From: JAGVYF01 sp041650315 | GTDB taxonomy: Archaea > Nanobdellota > Nanobdellia > Woesearchaeales > JAGVYF01 | Direction: 5' to 3' | DNA: 64,000 nucleotides | Assembly: GCA_041650315.1 (NCBI GenBank) | Contig: JBAZLJ010000001.1 | Span: 496,001-560,000, forward strand | Shown here: piece by piece, positions 33,357-41,061 of the stretch | Position numbering within the stretch: the stretch's first letter is position 1 | Layout of the letters: every line of letters begins with the position of its first letter | Program-made: the position numbers and the translations under genes | Notes under the pieces: model-generated | The model's database searches: none | Seen by the model: only the letters and a program-made list of their open reading frames with translations | Told to the model about the DNA's origin: nothing

Positions 33357-33360
33357 ATTC

Positions 33361-33537
33361 TCACAACGTATCTATTCCTATCAAGTAATAGATTGTGCAG
33401 AATCCGACTATCGCTGTAAGCAATACTAATCCGCCGAGCAGATAGAACCACCAGCTATAGGCATAGCCTAGATATAAAAATATCAAACCCAATATTGCTC
33501 TTATTATCCTGTCATTTTTACCTACATTTCTCCACAT
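33361..33537 (-). CDS. DUF2892-like small membrane protein
   Basis: 58 residues from MWRNVGKNDRIIRAILGLIF with two hydrophobic helices; MxxNVGxxDRxxR is the DUF2892 signature. Function unknown, often near rhodanese or redox genes. AGAGGTG ribosome-binding site; sits between rubrerythrin and desulfoferrodoxin in one operon. Confidence 0.8.
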   Translation of the reverse strand: MWRNVGKNDRIIRAILGLIFLYLGYAYSWWFYLLGGLVLLTAIVGFCTIYYLIGIDTL

Positions 33538-33542
33538 GATAT

Positions 33543-34073
33543 TCACCTCTTGTTTAGTCTAACTTCTGATAAATATAAATGATCGGTCTCTACCTGAACC
33601 AATGCACCAAATATCTGTCGTAATCTAGGATGCTCGCATTCTCTTGCGGCTTTGCCGTAGAATTCTATAGCATGCGTCTCTCTTTCATGAGATTCTTGCA
33701 GATTGCCTTTGAACTTGTCCGAACATGCGTCATATTTCGGAATGTCAATCTTTTCTAATTTTAAGATCTTTTTCCAGATAGATGCGTGTTCAGCTTCGAC
33801 TTTGCTGAGAATCTTGAACATTCCTTTAGCTTCCTCTGTATCTGCTTTATCCTTCGCGCATTGATAGAATGAGGCATTGCTTATTTCGAAGTCTAATGCT
33901 TTTTTCACCAATTCTAATTCTTTTTTCGATATTTTTATATCGAAAGTGTCTTTGTAATCTTTATTATCGATTATGAGTTTCTCGTAAGAACCGCAGAACG
34001 GGCACCTTGTCGGAGCGTGTTCTCCTATGTATGCTTCACCGCATATCCTGCACCTGAATACATTCACTGCCAT
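33543..34073 (-). CDS. rbr: Rubrerythrin
   Basis: 176 residues. N-terminal rubredoxin-like knuckle (RCRICGEAYIGEHAPTRCPF) followed by a ferritin-like four-helix diiron domain (LDFEISNASFYQCA, KVEAEHASIWKK, ESHERETHAIEFYGKAA, VQVETDHLYL) with the ExxH pairs. It reduces peroxide. The ATG follows AAAGGTGATAGC. First gene of the operon rbr-DUF2892-dfx, probably read through into nth. Confidence 0.92.
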   Translation of the reverse strand: MAVNVFRCRICGEAYIGEHAPTRCPFCGSYEKLIIDNKDYKDTFDIKISKKELELVKKALDFEISNASFYQCAKDKADTEEAKGMFKILSKVEAEHASIWKKILKLEKIDIPKYDACSDKFKGNLQESHERETHAIEFYGKAARECEHPRLRQIFGALVQVETDHLYLSEVRLNKR

Positions 34074-34161
34074 GCTATCACCTTTAGAGATTGTAGAATT
34101 CAAGATATATATACTTTTAGATTCTGAATAATTATAAAATATAAATTGATATGGTTTCGGT

Positions 34162-35139
34162 TTAAATCCTAAACTTGTTAAACACATCGCCTGTTTTTTC
34201 TATAGCTATCGCTTTCTTGGGTTCTTTTATGCCGTATTTGACTATAACTTTGCCCTCCGGCGCGTCAGAGAATCTAGCAGTGGCTTGAGCCGCCAGGGCT
34301 ATGGCTTCTTTTGTGTGTTTTCCTCTGAGTATTGTGATTGGGCTGCCGTGGTTTGGTACTATGAAAATCATATCTCTTTTGCTTTTGAAATTCTGTAGAT
34401 AATCGTTATCAGCCTTGTTCCTGCCGACATAGATTTTTGTTCCATCTATCTTGTAATGCCTGCCTATCTTCAATAGTTCGATATCTTCGATTGAAATTTT
34501 CTTTTTCGTATTGAGCATATCTTTGACTTTCTTGCAATAATCTTCGCATGTGAGCAGGCATCCTCCTGCAGGCGATTGGTATTCTTTTATGCCATAGGAT
34601 TTAGCTAATCTTAGTTGCTGGTTCCTGTCTCTTCCATGCATATCGTGAAGAAGTTCTCGATTTACATATCCTTTCAATTCTGCTTCTGTAGGTTTAAGGT
34701 GTTTTGCGCATAGCGGCCTTAGAAGTTTGCCTTTTAGGCCTGCTGAGTTCTCTATGACGTGCAACGCGGCTAAATGCTGCGACATTGGGCGTTGGCCTAG
34801 AACTTCGCCCGTAAATATGAATTTCGCGCCAATCTTTTTCGCGTATTGTTTCGCTTTTTTCAGCATGAGTATTTTGCAATCTATGCACGGATTAAGATTC
34901 TTTCCATAGCCGTGCTCTGGTTTCCTTAGAATTTTTATGTAATCTTTAGTTATGTCTGTGATTATCAGTTTTATACCTTGACTCTTGCAGACTCTTTCTA
35001 AATATTCTACTTTCTTAGGCGGGCATTTAAAGAAAGGAGTTGTGAAACTCAGTGCAGTCACTTCTATGCCTTGACTGGTGATTGTTTTGCACGCTAAAAT
35101 AGAATCAAGTCCGCCTGAGAGTAATGCTACTGCTTTCAT
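34162..35139 (-). CDS. PP-loop tRNA thiolation enzyme (MnmA/ThiI-like)
   Basis: 325 residues. The ATP-pyrophosphatase loop is ALLSGGLDSILACK. Also LNPCIDCKILML, FTGEVLGQRPMSQH and SPAGGCLLT, each with conserved cysteines, are typical of the archaeal/bacterial TrmU-like group in COG0482. Likely makes 2- or 4-thiouridine in tRNA. No ferredoxin-like THUMP domain is present. Substrate position unresolved. Confidence 0.82.
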   Translation of the reverse strand: MKAVALLSGGLDSILACKTITSQGIEVTALSFTTPFFKCPPKKVEYLERVCKSQGIKLIITDITKDYIKILRKPEHGYGKNLNPCIDCKILMLKKAKQYAKKIGAKFIFTGEVLGQRPMSQHLAALHVIENSAGLKGKLLRPLCAKHLKPTEAELKGYVNRELLHDMHGRDRNQQLRLAKSYGIKEYQSPAGGCLLTCEDYCKKVKDMLNTKKKISIEDIELLKIGRHYKIDGTKIYVGRNKADNDYLQNFKSKRDMIFIVPNHGSPITILRGKHTKEAIALAAQATARFSDAPEGKVIVKYGIKEPKKAIAIEKTGDVFNKFRI

Positions 35140-35179
35140 TATCAGTTATTTCATTAGGACGTTTTTAAAGGTTGCTGAA

Positions 35180-36376
35180 CTATTTCAACTTTAATTTGAC
35201 GTCAGAACGGGTTTCCTGCTTGTATCCAACACCATATTGTTTCTTCAGGTAATCGTCCAATATAATGCAGCCACGTTGATAGTTATTGTCCCATGCTTCC
35301 TGTTTTATCTTCAGGATTCTGTCTGGCCCAGTATGTATCTTCTGCGCTTCTATCTGCAATCTCTTTGTTGTAGGGCCATACAATTTCAGAGGGCCTATGT
35401 GCACTCTTCTGGAGAAATTCTCTATTATTCCGTCCATCATGTAAAGATAATTATACATAGCCATCGGATTAGGATTATACATCTGCGGGAATATGTCAAA
35501 ACCTTTGCCAACCCACAACTTCAATGCATTAATCTGCTGCTGGATAGTCGCATTTGATTGCACATTCGCTTCAAGATTGATATCGTCAACGCCTTTTATG
35601 GCAGTTAATACTTTGATAGGATATTTTGCTAGTTTATCCATAGCTTCAGGGAAGTTCTCTGTGATGAATCTTGCTGTTGAGAGATTAGTGTCAAGATGGC
35701 CTACGAAGTCAAGACCTCTCTCTTCTATCCTCTGCCAGAGCGCGGCGATCCAGTCGAGCGCAATTGTAGGCTCTCCGCCGGATATTCTTAGAACTTTCAA
35801 TTTATAATCAACGCCGTGTTTCGCGTACTCTTTCCTCAGTTCTTCACGTGCATATAATGCGCTGTCTATCACTTCATCTATGCTGACATAAGTTTTGCCT
35901 TCACCAGGCTTGCCGTCATTGCTCTTGTCATCAACGAAGCAGTACCAACATCCGCCTGACGCAGAACCATCATGAAAATTGCATCCAGCCACTTGCATGA
36001 TGTATGGCGGATTGAAATTATGTATGTTTTTAAAATCGAATCCTGGAACATGCTTGAACCATAACGGGAAATCGAATGTCTGTTTCCTTAGGAAATCCTC
36101 TAGATCTTCTGGAGACATCTTTGATGGATCTTTGAATGATAGATTGTATACTTGTGAGGCTATCGGGTCTATATCTTTTACATTTACTTTAGATCTTCCG
36201 ATATATTCGTTTGTTATAACTCCGTTTCTCACTACAGGCATGAGCTCAATCGCTTTAGATGTATCTTTGCCTTGCAGTTCTGCTGCTTCGGATGCGAAAT
36301 TAACTGCTAGAATCTTATCGCCTTGGACTAATGTCTTCCTTAGTTCAACCGCTCTATCATAGGGTTCTGTATTCAT
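35180..36376 (-). CDS. Radical SAM protein with non-canonical CX10CX2C cluster motif
   Basis: 398 residues from MNTEPYDRAVELRK. VAGCNFHDGSASGGCWYCFV is at the place of CxxxCxxC but has ten residues between the first two cysteines. LRISGGEPTIALDW (the GGE SAM-binding motif) follows. Domain order fits a radical SAM barrel with a long N-terminal region. Substrate unknown. A TATA box (GTATATAAG) about 28 bases before the ATG fixes the start and makes it leaderless, divergent from the NMD3-like gene. Confidence 0.8.
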   Translation of the reverse strand: MNTEPYDRAVELRKTLVQGDKILAVNFASEAAELQGKDTSKAIELMPVVRNGVITNEYIGRSKVNVKDIDPIASQVYNLSFKDPSKMSPEDLEDFLRKQTFDFPLWFKHVPGFDFKNIHNFNPPYIMQVAGCNFHDGSASGGCWYCFVDDKSNDGKPGEGKTYVSIDEVIDSALYAREELRKEYAKHGVDYKLKVLRISGGEPTIALDWIAALWQRIEERGLDFVGHLDTNLSTARFITENFPEAMDKLAKYPIKVLTAIKGVDDINLEANVQSNATIQQQINALKLWVGKGFDIFPQMYNPNPMAMYNYLYMMDGIIENFSRRVHIGPLKLYGPTTKRLQIEAQKIHTGPDRILKIKQEAWDNNYQRGCIILDDYLKKQYGVGYKQETRSDVKLKLK

Positions 36377-36467
36377 AGATTTTCGGATAGGGTTTCCACT
36401 TATATACTTGATTAACCTATGAAATCTATAATATGATTTATATATTAGCAATTATAATGCTGAATAT

Positions 36468-37073
36468 ATGAGAGAACTACCACATAGAAATTATTATGAA
36501 GGAATAATACAGCTACGTGAAGCTAATGACAAGGTAGTTGATTTTCTGTTCGATCAATTAGAAAGAGTAAGGAGCAAAGGGGTCTTCATGACCCGTATGG
36601 AAAAAATAAAGACTGGTTTCGATTTCTATATCAGCGATAAGAGAGAAATGTACACTATTGTCAAAAAGATGCAGAAAGAGTTCGGCGGAGAGATTAAGCT
36701 TGCGCCTCAATTGTATACCATGGATCATAGTTCTGGCAAGGAAGTCTATCGTTTGAACATATTTTTCAAGCCATCAGAATACAAAAAAGGAGATGTGGTG
36801 AAGAAAGGCAAAATAGTCATTCAGGTGACATCATCCAGCAAAAAGATTTCTGGAATAGATTTACGCACTGATAGGAAAATATTGCTTGATTATGAGACTG
36901 GACTGAAAAAATTGGGACCGGTGCATAAGACTTTTGTCACTAAAGTGAAACCTTCTCTTGAAGTAATGGACCCTGAGACTTTCCAATCAGTATCTGTAAT
37001 GAATTCTAAAAATGTAAAGCATGGCGAGAAAATAAAAGTCGTCAAAGATGATAATGAGATATGGGTATTATAG
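36468..37073 (+). CDS. NMD3-like protein lacking the N-terminal zinc ribbons
   Basis: 201 residues. It begins directly with HRNYYEGIIQLREAND, the first segment after the zinc ribbons in archaeal/eukaryotic NMD3, and continues through the SH3/OB-like region (VIQVTSSSKKISGIDLRT). NMD3 is the 60S export/assembly adaptor in eukaryotes; the archaeal role is probably large-subunit assembly. Missing CxxC motifs make this a short form. TATA-like TTTATATAT about 25-30 bases upstream. Confidence 0.82.
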   Translation: MRELPHRNYYEGIIQLREANDKVVDFLFDQLERVRSKGVFMTRMEKIKTGFDFYISDKREMYTIVKKMQKEFGGEIKLAPQLYTMDHSSGKEVYRLNIFFKPSEYKKGDVVKKGKIVIQVTSSSKKISGIDLRTDRKILLDYETGLKKLGPVHKTFVTKVKPSLEVMDPETFQSVSVMNSKNVKHGEKIKVVKDDNEIWVL

Positions 37074-37967
37074 CATTTCTTCCTTTTTCTTTGAATATAT
37101 CAGATAAAGCACTACGAAGAAAGTTATTAGGAGTATAGCGAAAAAAACGGATTTGTATTTGTCCATTGTCTGCGTGAATGTCTCATCTGTCTGCGAGATG
37201 CTCCCTTCGGTTTGCGGTTGTGTCTGAACTGCTGCTTTTGCAGTGTCTTCAGCAGTCGCTTCTCTCACTGGTTGGCCTTTGACAACCATTATCTCGAATT
37301 TGCATGTTTTATGCACGCTATCACAGATATCTATAGTTGTCTCATCATTGTCATTGCAATCTACATCTTTCGTGCAGACTGGTTTAGGGAGACATTCCCA
37401 ATCATTATTAACATAATCAATGGTCTTGTTGCAGTCTGCTGGGCAGCATCCGTCGCCTGTCACGCAGATTGTTACTGGCGTATATGTGCAATTGGCAGGT
37501 ATGCCTGAACAGATATCGTTCGTGCATGCTATATTGTCATTACAATCTTTTGTGCTGTTGCAGACATTCAATGCAGCATTAAAACATTTATTCTCCATGC
37601 AGATATCTCCTGGTAATGTACAATTGCAATCTTTACAGCAGAATTGCTTCTCGCCCTCTTCACAATTATTGTTGCCGCAGGTGAATGACATGGAGATTTC
37701 GAAGTTGACTTGCAATGGAGTGTTCCCGTAAGGATCGTATATCTCTAACGCTTGTATATACACGCCATCCTCAAAATTCAATTGATCATTGATCACTTTA
37801 TTGGAATGGCCATCTATTTTCACGTATACTGCATCTGTTCCCATTCCACTAAGTTCAAATATACGTCCGTTAATCGTCTGCGGAACGTGATTGACCAATA
37901 AGTATTGGCCGGCATAGACTATTTGGATAGATAAAAGAAGAATAATGATAGGGATAAGGAATTTCAT
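37068..37967 (-). CDS. Exported, membrane-anchored cysteine-rich protein
   Basis: About 299 residues. Signal peptide (MKFLIPIIILLLSIQIVYAG), a beta-rich domain to about 90, a cysteine-rich region (CGNNNCEEGEKQFCCKDCNC and several CxxDxDC units), a Thr/Gln-rich linker and a C-terminal transmembrane helix (FFAILLITFFVVLYLIY) with KKKEE tail. A surface protein similar in style to 24186-25037. Start 37967 is preferred because the TATA box is only about ten bases before the longer alternative. Confidence 0.75.
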   Translation of the reverse strand: MKFLIPIIILLLSIQIVYAGQYLLVNHVPQTINGRIFELSGMGTDAVYVKIDGHSNKVINDQLNFEDGVYIQALEIYDPYGNTPLQVNFEISMSFTCGNNNCEEGEKQFCCKDCNCTLPGDICMENKCFNAALNVCNSTKDCNDNIACTNDICSGIPANCTYTPVTICVTGDGCCPADCNKTIDYVNNDWECLPKPVCTKDVDCNDNDETTIDICDSVHKTCKFEIMVVKGQPVREATAEDTAKAAVQTQPQTEGSISQTDETFTQTMDKYKSVFFAILLITFFVVLYLIYSKKKEEML

Positions 37968-38025
37968 CACGCTTTTTGATGATTTCATTCATTATAAATA
38001 TTTCTGAATTGCATTACAAATTTGC

Positions 38026-38159
38026 GTGTCCAGAATACTCACTCTCGTGAGTCAATGCCGCTTCACATCTACTTCTTTTTGAATATTTGCAGAATGAATC
38101 CTGCAACTGATATGTAAAAAGATCATGTTCAGTATAGGCATTGATACTATTCTGGACAC
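38026..38159. repeat. Intergenic inverted-repeat element G
   Basis: GTGTCCAGAATA (38026-38037) pairs perfectly with TATTCTGGACAC (38148-38159). The left insertion (CTCACTCTCGTGAG) is itself a CTCAC/GTGAG hairpin. TCAATGCC (38052-38059) pairs with GGCATTGA (38137-38144). Shares outer arms and interior TTCACATCTACTTCT with element D. It lies between two divergent gene starts. Confidence 0.88.
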
Positions 38160-38209
38160 TCCTTATATAAAAGAAAATTATATAAATGATATAAGTATAA
38201 GGAAAGTAT

Positions 38210-41023
38210 ATGTTAAGAGAAGTTGTGATAGTGTTATTAGTAGTTTTGTTAGCTACTTCTGTATTTGCTATTGATAAATCTGTTCTTGATGAAATTGGTT
38301 CTAATGGTGAAGCTCGTGTCATTGTTGTGATGAAAGAGAATTCTGGATATTCTGGTTTGGCTGAGCATTCACGCGTACTTGGGAAATTACAATCAAAATC
38401 ATTTGGCAAAACTAGTTTTGCTTTGAAGAAGAATCTTGATTCTGATAGGTTTGTTGGCGTTCTGTCTAAAGCTGGACTGGATAAGATAAAGAATGATCCA
38501 GCTGTTTCTAATGTTTACCTGGATAAGAAATATTCTTTGTCAATGGATGTTTCTAAAGTGAATACGCAGGCTGTTAAGGCGCATGGTTTAGTGTATAACG
38601 GAGTAAATTTGACTGGCGCTGGTCAGACTGTGTGCGTGATTGATACGGGCGTTGATTATATGCATTCTTCACTTGGCTCCTGTACGCCTACTGCTTTGAT
38701 TGATATCGGCAATAATGATACATATTCTAATGAGTCTGCGCATCCTTATGCAGATGATTTCGATTATACTTGGACAGTGACTATGCCGGGTTATACGAAA
38801 ATAGCTTTGCATTTTGTCAATATAAGTATGGAATATCCAGGACAAGGCGGTTGGGATTCATATGATCGCGTTATTATCTATGATTCAGCTATGCGAGAGA
38901 TTGCAGTTTATCACGGAATAAACGGAGTTATTACTAACTTATGGACACCTTACGCTGATGGAGATACTCTATATGTACGATTAGTGACTGATACTTCTGT
39001 GAACTCAGACGGATTCTTCATTGATTATGCGCGTAATGGAACTACCTCTTCCACTTATGATTGGAGCTCTTGCTCTAAAGTTATTGGCGGGTGGGATGCG
39101 GTGAATAATGACGGACTTCCTTTGGATGATGAAGGACATGGCACTCATGTAGCTGGCACGATTGTTTCCTCTGATGCTACGTATACAGGAATTGCTTACG
39201 GCGCTAATCTTGTTTCAATCAAAGCGCTGGATTCATCTGGCGATGGCTGGGGTTCTGATATCATGACGGGCATTGATTGGTGCGTTAATAACAGCGAAAG
39301 GTTGAATATATCAGTCATATCAATGAGTATCGGTGGCGGTTCATATACATCTAGTTGTGATTGGGACGATCCATTGCTTGGCGCTTCTATTGACGCCGCT
39401 AGCGCTAAAGGTATCGCTGTTGTCGTTGCTTCAGGCAATAGCGGAAGTTCTACTACCATATCTTCTCCTGCGTGCATGGCTAATGCAATTCCGATCAGTG
39501 CAGTGACTGACAGCGATACAATCGCTTCATTCTCTAACCGCAATAACTTGGTCAAGTTATTCGCGCCAGGTGTTGGGATTATATCCACTCAACTGGGCGG
39601 CGGATTTGTGTCTATGCAAGGCACCTCTATGGCGACACCGCATGCGGCAGGCGCGTTTGCTCTTTTGAAGCAGTATAATTCTTCACTATCACCATTTGAA
39701 ATAGAAAATATTTTGTATAATTCGGGATATAACTTTAATGAATTAGGCAATATCTATTCAAGCATAAAATTGTATGACGCTATGGATTATTATGCACATA
39801 TCGCGCCTGTTATTTCTATCAACCCTGTTGATAATATCGCTGTCGCACATGATGTAATGATAAACATAACTTCCGACGAGCCTTTGGTGAATGCTTTGCT
39901 CTCATTCGATTCTGTCAATCATACTATGAATAATCTATCATCTATTAATTGGGAATATAACATTACTAATCTTTCGCATGGAAATCATTCTTACAATGTA
40001 TATGCCTATGATAAATTCAATAATGTTTATACTAGTTTGTTGCGCACTATTGTTTCTGTTAATAATGCGCCGGTGATTGATTCGTATTATCCGAATGATA
40101 CGCTTGTTTTGATTGCTGAGAATTCATCAGTTTATTTCAACCACACTTCGTCTGATGCTGACTTTGATAATTTAACTTATACATGGAAGCTTGATGATTC
40201 TGTTGTGGGTACTGCTTTTGATTATACATACACTACGGATTTCTTTGCATCTGGATATCACAATGTCACGCTTTATGTGACTGATGGATACGATGTTGTT
40301 TCACAATATTGGAATGTTTCGGTTAGTGACATGAATCGTCCGCTGTCTATTGAATTGATATCTAATGTTTCGGTTATAGCCGGACAGATTGCTGATGTGA
40401 ATGTTTCCGGCGGATTGAACATTTCTGATCCTGATGGCGACGGAGTTTATGCATATTCACTCGGGTTTGGTTCGGATGGTAAATGGTCAACATCTGTATC
40501 TGATGTTGGTAATTATTCTGTTGTTCTTAATCTGTCTGACACTGAGTATTCAGATACATATGAGTTCTATGTGTTCGTGACTTCTTGTGTTGAATCATGG
40601 TCATGCTCATCATGGACAACTTGCGCATCTTCATCACAGACACGTTCTTGCTCTGATGCTAATTCATGCGGAACAACTTCATCTAAACCTGCAGAATCGC
40701 AGTCATGCACTATGCCTTCAACTTCGAGCTCTGGCGGTTCTGGTGGGGGTGGAGGAGGTGGCGGTGGATCATCATCGAATTATAACACGCCTAAGAAGAA
40801 TGAGACAAAAGCAGTTGTGAAGAATGACGTTCCTAAAGATAAGCCAAAAGAGATTGTCAAACCTGTTGAAACTCAAAAACCTAATGAATCGCCTATTGTC
40901 GGTAATGTAGTGAGCGAAACATCTGAGCCGTTCTATACTCAAATGGATGTACAGGAAATTGGGCTTGTCGCTTTGACTATACTGACATTCGCTATCGCTG
41001 TTTCTGCATTACGCACTAAATAA
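38210..41023 (+). CDS. Secreted subtilisin-like protease (S8) with surface anchor
   Basis: 937 residues. Signal peptide, I9-like propeptide region, then the catalytic triad: VIDTGVDYMHS (Asp, about 145), GHGTHVAGT (His, about 309), GTSMATPHAAG (Ser, about 471). A PPC-like beta insertion lies between Asp and His. Then Ig/cadherin-like repeats, a thrombospondin-type-1-like unit (WSCSSWTTCASSSQTRSC, about 793), a glycine/serine-rich hinge and a C-terminal transmembrane helix (about 915-934). An extracellular protease tethered to the membrane. Confidence 0.93.
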   Translation: MLREVVIVLLVVLLATSVFAIDKSVLDEIGSNGEARVIVVMKENSGYSGLAEHSRVLGKLQSKSFGKTSFALKKNLDSDRFVGVLSKAGLDKIKNDPAVSNVYLDKKYSLSMDVSKVNTQAVKAHGLVYNGVNLTGAGQTVCVIDTGVDYMHSSLGSCTPTALIDIGNNDTYSNESAHPYADDFDYTWTVTMPGYTKIALHFVNISMEYPGQGGWDSYDRVIIYDSAMREIAVYHGINGVITNLWTPYADGDTLYVRLVTDTSVNSDGFFIDYARNGTTSSTYDWSSCSKVIGGWDAVNNDGLPLDDEGHGTHVAGTIVSSDATYTGIAYGANLVSIKALDSSGDGWGSDIMTGIDWCVNNSERLNISVISMSIGGGSYTSSCDWDDPLLGASIDAASAKGIAVVVASGNSGSSTTISSPACMANAIPISAVTDSDTIASFSNRNNLVKLFAPGVGIISTQLGGGFVSMQGTSMATPHAAGAFALLKQYNSSLSPFEIENILYNSGYNFNELGNIYSSIKLYDAMDYYAHIAPVISINPVDNIAVAHDVMINITSDEPLVNALLSFDSVNHTMNNLSSINWEYNITNLSHGNHSYNVYAYDKFNNVYTSLLRTIVSVNNAPVIDSYYPNDTLVLIAENSSVYFNHTSSDADFDNLTYTWKLDDSVVGTAFDYTYTTDFFASGYHNVTLYVTDGYDVVSQYWNVSVSDMNRPLSIELISNVSVIAGQIADVNVSGGLNISDPDGDGVYAYSLGFGSDGKWSTSVSDVGNYSVVLNLSDTEYSDTYEFYVFVTSCVESWSCSSWTTCASSSQTRSCSDANSCGTTSSKPAESQSCTMPSTSSSGGSGGGGGGGGGSSSNYNTPKKNETKAVVKNDVPKDKPKEIVKPVETQKPNESPIVGNVVSETSEPFYTQMDVQEIGLVALTILTFAIAVSALRTK

Positions 41024-41061
41024 TAAGACTTATATATTTAGTTATATCACAAAATTATATT

